From Tritrichomonas musculus (lineage: Eukaryota; Parabasalia; Tritrichomonadida; Tritrichomonadidae), in assembly GCA_039105265.1 (NCBI GenBank), contig JAPFFF010000002.1:434001-498000 (forward strand): a stretch of DNA of 64,000 nucleotides, read 5' to 3'. Shown one piece after another: positions 49,287-59,989 of this stretch. Below the pieces are notes generated by a model that was not told where the DNA came from, did no database searches, and was given only the letters and a program-made list of their open reading frames with translations. A program made the translations under genes and the position numbers. The stretch's first letter is position 1; every line of letters begins with the position of its first letter.

Positions 49287-52199
49287 ATGAGTGATACTAC
49301 TACAAGATTTAAAGGAGATATACAGTATAAGATAGGGGATGCTACTCGAAAAGGTAGCCAGTTATTAACATTGGGTGACTTAGATAACTATGTACAGACA
49401 GGTCATTTATTTAATGAGGTCGAAGGTTTACTAGAAGTTGATATTAAAAATAAAAATATACAGTATGTATCATTTGAGTCTTCAACAACAACTTACAATA
49501 TCCTTAAGTTTGTTAATTTGCCTGAAGACTTCATTAATAAGCTCAACGAAATAAAAACCCAGACTAATATATTTAAGGTTGTCTTGAGGAAAAATATAGT
49601 ATATGATACAAGTGGTAATTTAGTCAAGGAGTTCTACATATATGTTAAGGATGGTCAAGTATATTCTCCTTTGATAACTAAAAGTAGTAATGGATGCAGT
49701 ATAAATAATAGTACCATTATGGGATATATGAATATAGCTTTTGATAGTAAACTAGACTTCAACCCATATACCTTGTGGCTGAATGGGGAGTTGAGCATAA
49801 TGAATGAATATATAACTGATTCTTTACAAACAGAGAAGGCAATAAAGTGTTCTATAATAAAAGCTGATAATGCATTAAGTTTACGTAAAAGTGATGTACT
49901 ATACTTATATAAGCCTACATCAACTAGCCAGGTTGTGATAGATAACAAGAAATATTGGTTACTTCAATGGAACATAGATACAGGATATACTATACCTAAT
50001 GACTTAGAGTTTAGGTTTAATGAGTATTGTTTTGGTAATAAGTGGTTTTTATCATGGGATGGTACAAAATGGGTAGGTGATAACATACAAGGTCATATCA
50101 ATGGTAGATTAGTTAATGGATTAAATAAGGAGAATGAGTATGGTGAAGATGGTACCTACATACAAGTCAAGAGGAGTGAGAGGAACATGAAACTGATTAA
50201 TAAGCCTAATGACTACTCTCCTGATAACATACTACATTACATGATTCATGGAGGTAAGTGCAAAATAGACTGTTTTGTAAAATTAAAGACAGGAGAGGTA
50301 GAACCTTTTTCGAAATATGGTCTAGGATATCAAACAAGTCAAGGAGGTACAAAAGATGGATATGATATAGAAGCAATAAGGTGCTATAAGATGAATAATG
50401 CTACTAAAAAATTAGAAACTAGTGCTATTGATGAGCTCTACCTAGATATAACTCTTGAAGGTTCTAAAAATGCAAATAGGTTCTCAGTTCGACCTACTGG
50501 AAAAGAAGGCAATGGAGGAGACAAGGTATGGTTGTTCTTACATGGTGTACTTGATTCATGCGAACAGCTTGAATATACATATGCAGCTTCGACTACTAAT
50601 GACTCAAGGGATATTAAGATATATTTAGCTGATGAATATGTTGACCCAATAGATGAGGTTCATTGGGATTCAACTACTAACCCATTCGAGTATATCATTA
50701 AGCAGCAATTTTATGAAGTATCCCCAAATCCTAATGGGGCAACAACCTTATATACTGATTATAATATTACCTCCTCTATGATAATTACTACTGATAATAT
50801 TACTACTATGAGGAGTGATTTAAATTTAGTTATCAACAATGTAGATGTTATTAGCTATGATGTTAATGAAATGAACACTGTTATGGAAAGCTTTAAAGGT
50901 AGAGTATCAAGGACTGAACAAGTTACTCAACATCTGGAGGATGATGTAGATAATTTACGTATAGTCTCATGGACAGCATTAGCTTTTGGAGTTGCAGGTA
51001 CAGCTGGGTCAATAGGTTCTATTGGTATGCAGCTATTTCCAGATGGTATAAGCTTTCCTACAATAAAAGGTGGAGGATTCCTTAAAAGGTTATTCTCTCA
51101 TAAGTCAACCAAAGGTATGAGTGATTTGGTTAGAAATAGCATTAACTTCATGTCAGGTACTACAGCAAGAAGCATAACCAAAGATATAACACCTATAATT
51201 ACCTGGTGTGAGGAAGAGTATAAGCAACTAGATGAACTACCTTTTACTGATGAGAATGATAACCCTGATACTGGAACCTTGACATTAAGTGGTGCTATGG
51301 ATATCAGCAATATGTTTAGGGATTCACTCAAGCCTTGTTTCAAGTTGTTAGCTGAGAAGGTCAATGAGCTAGAGGCTGAGTTTGATAATTACCCTACTGT
51401 GGATGAAGCTAATGAAGCCTTGAAGGAGTGTGTATTAAATAAAGACATTAGCAAATTTAGAGAGAAAAATGATTTGATATACAAAGAATCTATTGAAGTG
51501 CCATTTGAAAATGTACAAGATAGTTCAGGAACGTGGGAAGTCAAAATAAAATTGAATAGTGGAACTCGTCTTGTTGGGACATTTACTGATGACTCTGAAA
51601 TGGTTCATAATTTTGATATTCTATTTGCTCATGATGATAATACTGTTATTAATGAAGAAATATATTGGGTAGAGGAGATAGATGGAATATCCTATGAATG
51701 TGGCTATGAACCAAGGGATGATGGTTATTGGTGCTTTAATGTTGAAGGCTTCAATACCAAATTAATATTAGCCGAAAAAATATTGAAACAGGATGAAATA
51801 GCTTTAAAGAGTGATATTACATCATTATTGGATGACTTATATTGGAGAATATTTTATTCAGGATTTCACAAATCATATTATGAGGATATCCCAGAATTAT
51901 GCTGGTATTCTTACGATACTAGCTCTAAAAAATTAATTGTATATGTCGAATACAATAGTTTATATATGGAAATGTTATTTATATTTTACGATTCAAATGA
52001 CAAGAAACATTATGTTAGAGTTAATTATAGTGAAGGATTTGCAGTACTAGATGAAATATATGGTGAAGATAAACTTAGAGAATCCAATAGAATAAGAGAT
52101 TTTGAATATGAATTTCCACGTATCGATTTTCAATTAAAGGGCTCTGGAAATATACGATTTACTGAATACTATCTAAAGCAAGTCAAAGCCACACCATAA
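49287..52199 (+). CDS. Large fibre-like protein B, 970 aa, paralogue of protein A
   Basis: Starts at ATG 49287 (MSDTTTRFKGDIQYK), directly after a T-tract box; the frame also extends upstream into gene A but only as overlap. It shares with protein A, in the same order: KSDVLYLYKPTS, LEFRFNEYCFGNKW with LSWDGTKW, TTLYTDYNITSSMIITTDN with TTMRSDLN, a hydrophobic Gly/Ala segment (VSWTALAFGVAGTAGSIGS), then a helical part (MFRDSLKPCFKLLAEKVNELE). It lacks the VW/REW repeats and the Gly-rich linker, and carries its own C-terminal domain (about 740-970). The frame is intact over 2.9 kb, unlike the decayed Maverick genes at 3.9-9.4 kb. Function unknown. Confidence 0.8.
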   Translation: MSDTTTRFKGDIQYKIGDATRKGSQLLTLGDLDNYVQTGHLFNEVEGLLEVDIKNKNIQYVSFESSTTTYNILKFVNLPEDFINKLNEIKTQTNIFKVVLRKNIVYDTSGNLVKEFYIYVKDGQVYSPLITKSSNGCSINNSTIMGYMNIAFDSKLDFNPYTLWLNGELSIMNEYITDSLQTEKAIKCSIIKADNALSLRKSDVLYLYKPTSTSQVVIDNKKYWLLQWNIDTGYTIPNDLEFRFNEYCFGNKWFLSWDGTKWVGDNIQGHINGRLVNGLNKENEYGEDGTYIQVKRSERNMKLINKPNDYSPDNILHYMIHGGKCKIDCFVKLKTGEVEPFSKYGLGYQTSQGGTKDGYDIEAIRCYKMNNATKKLETSAIDELYLDITLEGSKNANRFSVRPTGKEGNGGDKVWLFLHGVLDSCEQLEYTYAASTTNDSRDIKIYLADEYVDPIDEVHWDSTTNPFEYIIKQQFYEVSPNPNGATTLYTDYNITSSMIITTDNITTMRSDLNLVINNVDVISYDVNEMNTVMESFKGRVSRTEQVTQHLEDDVDNLRIVSWTALAFGVAGTAGSIGSIGMQLFPDGISFPTIKGGGFLKRLFSHKSTKGMSDLVRNSINFMSGTTARSITKDITPIITWCEEEYKQLDELPFTDENDNPDTGTLTLSGAMDISNMFRDSLKPCFKLLAEKVNELEAEFDNYPTVDEANEALKECVLNKDISKFREKNDLIYKESIEVPFENVQDSSGTWEVKIKLNSGTRLVGTFTDDSEMVHNFDILFAHDDNTVINEEIYWVEEIDGISYECGYEPRDDGYWCFNVEGFNTKLILAEKILKQDEIALKSDITSLLDDLYWRIFYSGFHKSYYEDIPELCWYSYDTSSKKLIVYVEYNSLYMEMLFIFYDSNDKKHYVRVNYSEGFAVLDEIYGEDKLRESNRIRDFEYEFPRIDFQLKGSGNIRFTEYYLKQVKATP

Positions 52200-52416
52200 A
52201 AGAGGCTTCTCGGGGCTGGTACCTGTGCCGTTTCATAGATGGGCGGTTGTGGGGTGGGGTACCTGTGCCGTTTCATAAATGGTAGGCGTTGAGGTGGGTG
52301 GGTGGAATAACATGAAAAGAAGAAGAAGAATTTTTTTTTTCTTTTCTTTTTTTTATTTTTCTTTTCTTTTCTTTTTTCTTCTTTTCTTTTTTATTTTTCT
52401 TTTTTTTTTTTTCTTT
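52200..52416. other. G+C-rich direct repeat followed by a pyrimidine tract
   Basis: GGTACCTGTGCCGTTTCATA occurs twice (about 52218 and 52258), in a segment far richer in G than its surroundings. It is followed at 52329-52418 by an almost pure C/T tract (CTTTT repeats). This marks a boundary between protein B and the pogo-like gene and may be an element end. Confidence 0.6.
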
Positions 52417-53865
52417 TCATCTGTTGGAGAATAGATTTGAAAAAACGTTGTTAATATTAGTTCCATTGTTTTTATTGTAAATTGCAATCCTCATTTGAAT
52501 TGATGTAAGAAGAGAACTTGATATATTCAACGTATTTCTTCTTACAGGTGGTGGAGGATGGTTGACTCTGTTTGTTAAAGGATTGTTTAATGGATTTGAT
52601 GGATTCATTGGACATATTCCTGTTACTTCGAAGCTTTTTATTAAAACTTCTCTTGGAATAGAACTCCATGAATTAATCAATGCCGATACTGTTAAATATC
52701 TGGCTTGAGCTGCTTTAGAAGGCAAAGAATTTGCGATTGTTTTGACTAAATTAATAAATTTGAAAGATGCCATTCTTGTTTTCAATGGACTTGCTACACA
52801 AACATCGAACGGCTGCATTACATGTGAAGTATGAGCCGGTAATGTCAGCAGTTCGATGTTGTGTCTGGTCAAAAATTCAATGGCCCAAGAATTCATCCGA
52901 GATGGATGATTATCCACAATGAGTGTGATTGTACTGTTTTGAATATTCCTTGGTAAAGTAAGTCGATATGCGCTTATATTGCAGGCAAAAAATATGCAAA
53001 ATGCAACAAACAATTTTGAAGTCATCCATCCAGAGGATTGACTCACATAGAAAGCATCCATCAGGCTGAGTTCATTTGGTATATTCTTTAGTTCAGGAAG
53101 AATGATGAAAGGTTTCAATTTATATCCAGCTGCATTAAAGCATAAAACTGCAGAAATGTGTGGTTCAGTTCCTGATACAGAAACAGTACATAAATTTTTC
53201 TTGTTTAATGTAAGTGCTTTGAACTTTTTAGAACAAATTGAAGATGTTTCATCTGCGTTGAACACGAGACGAGGATCTTTGTTTAATAATCTTGGACCAT
53301 GAGATAAAAAGAAATTTGAAATAGATGATGAATTACAGCACAGTCTCCTTGTTTCTTCTAAAGAACTAGGACATTTTAAATATATTTCGTTTGATCTACA
53401 AAAATTTGTTAACCATGCTTCTGAGGGATAAGATGGACAAAGTTGGTCAATAATCATCTGATAACTATTACAAATTGAACAATTTAAACTGCATAAATTG
53501 GCTATGAATTTAGCCCTTTCGTATCGTTCTGCTCTTAATTCAAGAGCAATTTGTATTGCGTCTTTTGTATTTAAACATTTTAGGTCGAAACAAGAATTCA
53601 TTATTTTTTCTTTAAATATAATTGTATCGACATCGCCTAAATAAGATGGTCGACCTCCTAAATTGTCAGATGGTTTCCAAATATTACCCATCATTGTATT
53701 CTTGATAGAAGTATAAACGTTTGTTACTGTATTTAATAAAAAGCAATCAACTATTTCTTCGTTGGTTTTTCTCATTTTTTTCATTTCACATATCTGAATC
53801 TGTTGATTTGTCAACACTTCTCTTTCTACATTTGTCCAATTGAAACTTTGCTGCTGAATCATCAT
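52417..53865 (-). CDS. pogo/Tigger-like DDE_1 transposase, 482 aa, intact
   Basis: Tc1/mariner superfamily. The DDE_1 core shows three acidic residues in proper context: D205 in FNADETSSI, D318 in TLIVDNHPSRMN, and D354 in HVMQPFDVCV. The second and third are 35 residues apart (DD35D), as in pogo-type enzymes. The N-terminal part (residues 1-130) is helical and includes EEIVDCFLLNTVTNVY, in the place of the DNA-binding helices. The frame extends to a TTG at 53940, but the first ATGs are at 53865 and 53862 (MMIQQQSFNW). No terminal inverted repeats with TA duplication were found at its flanks, so it may be a domesticated or solitary gene. No stop codons interrupt it, which suggests recent activity or selection. 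Confidence 0.8.
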   Translation of the reverse strand: MMIQQQSFNWTNVEREVLTNQQIQICEMKKMRKTNEEIVDCFLLNTVTNVYTSIKNTMMGNIWKPSDNLGGRPSYLGDVDTIIFKEKIMNSCFDLKCLNTKDAIQIALELRAERYERAKFIANLCSLNCSICNSYQMIIDQLCPSYPSEAWLTNFCRSNEIYLKCPSSLEETRRLCCNSSSISNFFLSHGPRLLNKDPRLVFNADETSSICSKKFKALTLNKKNLCTVSVSGTEPHISAVLCFNAAGYKLKPFIILPELKNIPNELSLMDAFYVSQSSGWMTSKLFVAFCIFFACNISAYRLTLPRNIQNSTITLIVDNHPSRMNSWAIEFLTRHNIELLTLPAHTSHVMQPFDVCVASPLKTRMASFKFINLVKTIANSLPSKAAQARYLTVSALINSWSSIPREVLIKSFEVTGICPMNPSNPLNNPLTNRVNHPPPPVRRNTLNISSSLLTSIQMRIAIYNKNNGTNINNVFSNLFSNR

Positions 53866-54443
53866 CAGAAATAATTTTGTCTGCCAAACAAATTGTCTGC
53901 CAAACAAAAAATGTAACCATTTTATTGTGAAATAATTCAAAAAAACTCAAAATTCTAGCTATGAAAATTTCAATGAGTCACAAAAATTCAAAAAAATTCA
54001 ATTACTTTCTGAATAGAGTTTAAGGTTAACTTGAAAGAAGTTTAAGGTTTTTAAAGTGATGGTATTTGAATATGCATTCAAATTAGATTAATTTAGAATA
54101 AAACATTTTTATCTCAATAATATAAATAAATTATAGAGATATTTTATATAGAAAAACTATTATATATTATATTAAATATTATATGTACTTATGAAAAATC
54201 CAAATCAATTATACTATGAGTTTTTGTGTTAAAAATAAGTTGACCCTCCTCTGAAATTTTTAATTTTCTTTGTTATAAAGTAATTAATAGAATGTTTATT
54301 AGGAAAAAATATTTGCTTTTTCTTGTTATAGAAAGACAATGTAGATAATAAAGATGTAATAAACAAGACCGTTTATAATTTTTTTCAAAAGTGAAAAAAA
54401 AGGAAAATTAAAAATTTAACCGAAAAAGTGAAAAAAAAGAAAA

Positions 54444-54507
54444 AAATCTCTTGAATGGTTCACTTTTTGAGGGAGAAAAATTCAAAAAGTGACCATTCAA
54501 GAGATTT
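54444..54507. repeat. Hairpin containing paired CACTTTTTGA decamers
   Basis: AAATCTCTTGAATGGTTCAC followed by TTTTTGA (54444-54470) is inverse to 54482-54507 with a single extra base and an 11-nt loop. Confidence 0.8.
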
Positions 54508-55062
54508 GGAAATTAAAATTAACCGTTTATAATTTATACTTTTTTTCTATAGTACGATACAAGGTCAATATTTACCTTACTTGAGATAGGATTACGATTT
54601 CAAAATATTCTATATTGGCCAAAAATGACCAACTTGACACTTTTGCATATAACTCCAAAATAAAATGATGAAATTTTGTTATTTATTTGATATATTTATT
54701 GTTTATATATAATAGAGATGTATTTAACATATCTATTTATAGGCTTGTTAGGAAACTATTATTTAAAATAATGTTAAGTTATCATTTTTAAAAATTGTTA
54801 ACTTATTAAAAATTTTTGGATTTTTTGTTAACAAAAAAAACGTGCAAAAATTTTCTCACTTGTAGAGATTCGGGGGTATAAGATCTCAGAAAAGAATTAA
54901 CATCCTTTTATCTTTATGTTTTTAAATTATTTTGTAAATATTATAGTATATATATATATGAATAAAAAACTGCGAGTATACTATACCTTTAACGTAATTT
55001 TTTTTTAAAAATGAATCATTGAATGATTGAAAAAAGATACGTTTAACTCTATCAAATCAGAT

Positions 55063-55068
55063 TCACTA
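55063..55068 (+). promoter_or_regulatory. Initiator (Inr) of the CARMIL-like gene
   Basis: TCACTA, an exact TCAYWW match; the +1 A at 55065 is only 5 nt before ATG 55070. Confidence 0.6.
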
Positions 55069-55069
55069 A

Positions 55070-58000
55070 ATGCCATCAATCTATCGATTTGCTACACATT
55101 ATGCACTAAAGAACAATTTAACAGTCATAAATAAATATTTAATTAAATATTCAGTTACCGGTTCTATTGGATCATCGAAAGCGATTTTTTTATTAACAGA
55201 ATCCCATTTTTTTTTATTTGAACAAAATAAAAACAAGCTCATTTTAATGAACCCATGGAAAAATATTGCGTCAATATCGGTCGATGATTTGAAATTAACT
55301 CTGCGTTTCTATCCAACTAATGTCGATAAATTTAATATCAATTCTGCAGAGAATAATGAAAATAAAAAATATACAATATGGTCTTCTCAATCAGACTTAA
55401 AGTCTTCGGAAATCAAAACAAGAATTGTTGCTCTTTTGCAACGAGTATTATCTAAAACAGAAAAATCAGCATTAAATCTCAAAAATTTAAGCAAGGCAAA
55501 TTATTCTCCAACAGCTCGTTCACCAATGGCTCGATTTAGGATGTGGAATGTCCTTTATGATCCAAGTTATAAAATGGATCTACCATTATACACAGAATTG
55601 CACAAAAAAATAGTTTACTCGCTAGTTTTTCGAGATCAAGGTTTGCAATTGAATAGTTTCCCTCAAATAGAAAAGATTTTACCAGTTTACTTGGATATTT
55701 TGAAAGTTGCTCCGCAAGTGCAACAACTCCGAATTCCAATGATCCCTTCAAAGAAGATCTATGATAATGTTATTAATTTGCTTGAAAACAATGATTATCT
55801 TAAATTTCTGGAAATCTCAGGTAATTGTCAAAAAGACTTTTTTTATATGATTAAAGCAATAAAAGACAACAAAAATTCGAAGATATCATCATTGTCATTT
55901 GTTAATACACAATTTACAATAGAAGAATTAACTTTAATTTATAGCTTCATTACCAATGGAAGTAATGTTAATGCACTTGGCTTTCATTCATCAATTAAAC
56001 CAGAAGCAGTTGATTATTTTTATTCATCTTTTCTGACACCGTCCCTATGTGAAAAGCTTGCCATTTTGAATCTTGATAAATCACCTGGTATTAATACTGA
56101 AAAATTATTCCCTAAAATCACTAATATTACAATGTTATCGCTCGAAGGTTGCGATATTGAACTTGGTGATGTATTTAATTGTCTTGCTCAGGGCACTGCG
56201 ATTGGACTCAAAGTATTAAATATATCGCGTTGTTATGTTAAAAACATTCCTGATATAGATCTTCCACAATTCAATAAAAACTTACAAACTCTTATTATTA
56301 ATGAAGTATCATGGCCATCTGGTACTCTTGTTCCATTTTTCCAGTTTCTTTTTTCTCATTTTAGGAAAGATCCAAGTGATGGCCAAAATGAAGTTAACAA
56401 TTATGATTTGCAGAATCAATCTGGACCATGTTTATACTTCTCAAATGAAATAGCAGAAACAGATGAATGGCTAAGTCTATTTGAATATCTTGAAACAGTA
56501 AATGATTATGGTGATTTGGTTACACTCGCATGGAATGGAAATCCAGTTCATCAAGCTTTATTTAATTTCTTATTACAAAATGAAAATCTTTCAACTTTAA
56601 TGTTAAGTGGATGTTTTAGTGATGAATCTCCAGATTCCATCATTGACTTTTGCAATTTTATCACATCTTCAATTTCATTTAGTACTTTAATAGTTGCTGG
56701 CAACGATTTAAATCATTTTGGAAAATATACTATTGATGTTATCAATAGTCTTAAAAATCATCAAGCACTAAAGAAGCTTGACATTTCTTATAATTATGGT
56801 GGCGATTCTGTTCCTCCAGCCATCTTATCTTTAGTCGAAAACAACCTGCCATTAAAATTAATTGATTTTGATTGTGTTCATTGTCAAAATCCCAGCGTCA
56901 TTGCTAATTTAATGCGTTCTCTTTACCAGTACAGGAATCGAATTCAAATTTCTTTTCCAACATCTGAATTTACTAGACTCAAAAACGAAAATATACTACC
57001 AAGAGATCAATTTGATGAAATCACTCATATGTATAAATTTCCGATTCAAATAGAAGGAAGTAATAAGCAGCCAAACACTCCCCCATCAGATCAATTCCAA
57101 GATGCAATTGAAATAGATGAAAATGAACAAAATAATGGCGATGCACAAGCCAAAAGGAAAAGTGATGATGATGATGACGCTACTCCTTATATTCGTCCAA
57201 GCCAGATTTTAACAAAAGAATATTGCATGTTTAAGAATTATAATCCACCAGATTTTCCTTGTATTATACCTAAAGAACAGTTTGAAGAACTCAGAAAGCA
57301 GACTAAACAACAGAAGGCAATTATTTTGAGTCCAAGACGTGAAAATGAGACATTTGTAAAATCAGCAATAACTAAGCGAAACTCGCCAAGAAACAATCAG
57401 AATTCAAACTTTGAAGATGAAGAAGAAAAATTATGGCCAAGATCACAAAAAACAATTTGGGAAGCTAAAAGGAACCTACGACCATCGCAAAAGAAAGAAC
57501 AATATGAAAAAGTTCAATCACCAACTTCTAGAAGTTCTACAAAACCAAATAATAATAAAAAATTATCTAAGCAAAATTCAAGAGATCTCAAAAAGAAAGG
57601 AAAGAAGCAAACGAGGCAAAAAGTACAAGAAATTGACGACTATGAAGAAGATTTTGATTATGAATACAATGATGATTATCTTGATGAAAAATCTCCGAAA
57701 TTAAGATCAACCAAAAAACATAGAAGTTCGGCTTTTGATTACAATTATAATGAAGAAGAAGAAGAAGACGAAATCGATGATTATGGTAATAACGGTAAGC
57801 CATACGTTAGAACTCCTAAAAAGGATTATAAATATGAAAATTTCGAATTTGGAACTAGTCAAACAGTTAGTTTAACTGAAAGTACCGGAGATGATTTTAT
57901 ATTTGAAGAAAATAATGAACCAACCAAACCGACGAAATCAGCCGCTCCTAAAAGAAAGAATCCAAAGAAATTAAGCCAAAGCCAAAGTCAAAAGAAAATC

Positions 58001-58528
58001 AAAAATACTAAAAAGAAAGCAAAGAATCCTAAAAAGAAACGTTTAACCACACCTAAAATTGAAGAAAATGATGAAGAATATGATGATGATCAAATTATTA
58101 GTAATAATGATTCAGATAACTCATTTGAAGAGATTAAAGCTAATAATAACAGAAAGATAAATAGCAAAAAACCTGTTAAAAATAGTTCAATTAAAGGTTT
58201 TAAAAGTAAAGATAAATTATTGAAATCTCAGCCAGGAAAAGCCAAAAAGCAATTAGATTCTAGCGAAAAGAAAAATGTGAATGATAACGATAATTTTATT
58301 GATGATGATGATAATGAGCCAATAAATGAAATTAAAAATAGAAATGTACCTCAACCTTCCTATCAATTCGATGATGACGATGAAGAAGATGTTTTTAATT
58401 CACAGATTTTTAATGATCAAATGCCAAAAATTGATAAATACGAAAATTCTTCAAACTGGCAAAAATATGATCAAGAGTTTGCCCTAAATGTGTTGTTCAC
58501 TAAGATTAAATATAATAAGTCTGTGTAA
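55070..58528 (+). CDS. CARMIL-like protein: PH-like domain, leucine-rich repeats, long charged tail (1152 aa)
   Basis: CARMIL proteins bind actin capping protein and link Arp2/3 activators to the membrane. Residues 1-140 resemble the CARMIL PH-like domain (AIFLLTESHFFLFEQ, WKNIASISVDD). LRRs fill about 190-640: YLKFLEISGN, LKVLNISRCYV, LSTLMLSGC, FSTLIVAGNDLNHF and LKKLDISYNYG have the RNase-inhibitor-like spacing. From about 650 the chain is disordered, with alternating Lys-rich (KKKAKNPKKKRL) and Asp/Glu-rich blocks and several RPSQ-type short motifs (IRPSQIL, LRPSQKK). I did not identify a capping-protein-binding CPI motif. A SCAR/WAVE-like gene lies 20 kb away. Confidence 0.75.
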   Translation: MPSIYRFATHYALKNNLTVINKYLIKYSVTGSIGSSKAIFLLTESHFFLFEQNKNKLILMNPWKNIASISVDDLKLTLRFYPTNVDKFNINSAENNENKKYTIWSSQSDLKSSEIKTRIVALLQRVLSKTEKSALNLKNLSKANYSPTARSPMARFRMWNVLYDPSYKMDLPLYTELHKKIVYSLVFRDQGLQLNSFPQIEKILPVYLDILKVAPQVQQLRIPMIPSKKIYDNVINLLENNDYLKFLEISGNCQKDFFYMIKAIKDNKNSKISSLSFVNTQFTIEELTLIYSFITNGSNVNALGFHSSIKPEAVDYFYSSFLTPSLCEKLAILNLDKSPGINTEKLFPKITNITMLSLEGCDIELGDVFNCLAQGTAIGLKVLNISRCYVKNIPDIDLPQFNKNLQTLIINEVSWPSGTLVPFFQFLFSHFRKDPSDGQNEVNNYDLQNQSGPCLYFSNEIAETDEWLSLFEYLETVNDYGDLVTLAWNGNPVHQALFNFLLQNENLSTLMLSGCFSDESPDSIIDFCNFITSSISFSTLIVAGNDLNHFGKYTIDVINSLKNHQALKKLDISYNYGGDSVPPAILSLVENNLPLKLIDFDCVHCQNPSVIANLMRSLYQYRNRIQISFPTSEFTRLKNENILPRDQFDEITHMYKFPIQIEGSNKQPNTPPSDQFQDAIEIDENEQNNGDAQAKRKSDDDDDATPYIRPSQILTKEYCMFKNYNPPDFPCIIPKEQFEELRKQTKQQKAIILSPRRENETFVKSAITKRNSPRNNQNSNFEDEEEKLWPRSQKTIWEAKRNLRPSQKKEQYEKVQSPTSRSSTKPNNNKKLSKQNSRDLKKKGKKQTRQKVQEIDDYEEDFDYEYNDDYLDEKSPKLRSTKKHRSSAFDYNYNEEEEEDEIDDYGNNGKPYVRTPKKDYKYENFEFGTSQTVSLTESTGDDFIFEENNEPTKPTKSAAPKRKNPKKLSQSQSQKKIKNTKKKAKNPKKKRLTTPKIEENDEEYDDDQIISNNDSDNSFEEIKANNNRKINSKKPVKNSSIKGFKSKDKLLKSQPGKAKKQLDSSEKKNVNDNDNFIDDDDNEPINEIKNRNVPQPSYQFDDDDEEDVFNSQIFNDQMPKIDKYENSSNWQKYDQEFALNVLFTKIKYNKSV

Positions 58529-58831
58529 TGTTTAATTGTTACAGAGCCAATGAAAAGTATTCATTTTAATTATTTTTTAAATATTCTTTTTTCGTTTGCT
58601 TTATTTTTTTTTCTATTCAACAAGGAACGCCACTTTTTGAACTGCGTTCAAAAAGTGTCTAGTACACAGTTTTTTTCTTTTAGAAAAAAGACAATATCTA
58701 TATAAAAGGCATTCAAATAAACAATACTTTAGTCAAAATTTTATTCTAAAATTAGCATAGCATAAAAAACTTTATTAATGCTTTCTGTAAAAAAACTAAC
58801 AAAAGTTTGTAATTAGCAAAAACGCGAATCA

Positions 58832-59637
58832 GTTATTAACATCAATGTTTGTCTGTTGTTAGCATAGATGTTTATCTGTTGTTAGCATAGATGTTTATCT
58901 GTTGTTAGCATAGATGTTTATCTGTTGTTAGCATCGATGTTTGAATGTTGTTAGCATCGATGTTTTTCTGTTGTCAGCATCGATGTTTGAATGTTGTTAG
59001 CATCGATGTTTTTCTGTTGTCAGCATCGATGTTTGAATGTTGTTAGCATCGATGTTCTTCTGTTGTTAGCATCGGTGTTTGTATGTTGTTAGCATCGATG
59101 TTTGTCTGTTGTAAGCATCGATGTTTATCTGTTGTTAGAATCGATGTTTATCTGTTGTTAGTATCGATGTTTGTATGTTGTTAGCATCGATGTTTATCTG
59201 TTGTTAGAATCGATGTTTATCTGTTGTTAGTATCGATGTTTGTATGTTGTTAGCATCGATGTTTATCTGTTGTTAGCATCGATGTTTGTATGTTGTTAAC
59301 ATCAATGTTTGTCTGTTGTTAGCATCGATGTTTATCTGTTGTTAGCATCGATGTTTGTATGTTGTTGGCATCGATGTTTGTATGTTGTTAGTATCGATGT
59401 TTGTATGTTGTTTTACATCTATGTTTATCTGTTGTTAGCATCGATGTTTATCTGTTGTTAGTATCGATGTTTGTATGTTGTTTTACATCTATGTTTATCT
59501 GTTGTTAGCATCGATGTTTATCTGTTGTTAGCATCGATGTTTATCTGTTGTTAGCATCGATGTTTGTATGTTGTAAGCATCGATGTTTATCTGTTGTAAG
59601 CATCAATATTTATCTGTTGCTAGCATCAATGTTTTTC
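58832..59637. repeat. 23-bp minisatellite, about 35 units, with higher-order structure
   Basis: The unit is TTAGCATCGATGTTTATCTGTTG with variants at a few positions. The 23-bp period is not a multiple of three, and no long frame crosses it, so it is noncoding. Longer periods appear as well: a 46-bp pair (TTTTCTG.TGTCAGC with GAATGTTG) repeated near 58955-59050, and 69-bp triplets repeated near 59136 and 59410. Confidence 0.95.
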
Positions 59638-59989
59638 AATATTTAAGATAATATTATCTGGCGGTAGGATTATCTGGTTGTGGAATTTTGATCAACTAAA
59701 GTATAGTTAGTCTTTTCTGAAGAACCTTCAAAAAGTGGAAATCATTCAGAAAAAATAATCTAAATAAAATAATTGAAAAAAACAAATCTTTTTATATTTT
59801 TACATATGTGTGGGTAGACGATCAAAATTCGTTAAAATATTTAAAATTTTTATTTATGAAAAAAATTTTTTATTTTATTTTTATATATATAATAATATAA
59901 AAAAGCATTTAATTAATAAAAGTTGACCAAATTAAGATTTATAATTTTTCAATAGTTATATAAATATTGAAAGAAATTTAAAATCATTT

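Larger units (their letters stand above)
53866..55069. other. Intergenic region with a strong hairpin
   Basis: A+T-rich. Upstream of the transposase start, a short direct repeat TTGTCTGCCAAACAAA is seen twice. A hairpin lies at 54444-54507. No gene is recognised. Confidence 0.5.

Noticed and set aside
53866-53940. Upstream extension of the pogo-like transposase
   Set aside because: Starts at TTG; first ATG is at 53865.
58832-59637. CRISPR-like array
   Set aside because: The 23-bp units are directly tandem without spacers, in a eukaryotic setting; it is a minisatellite.
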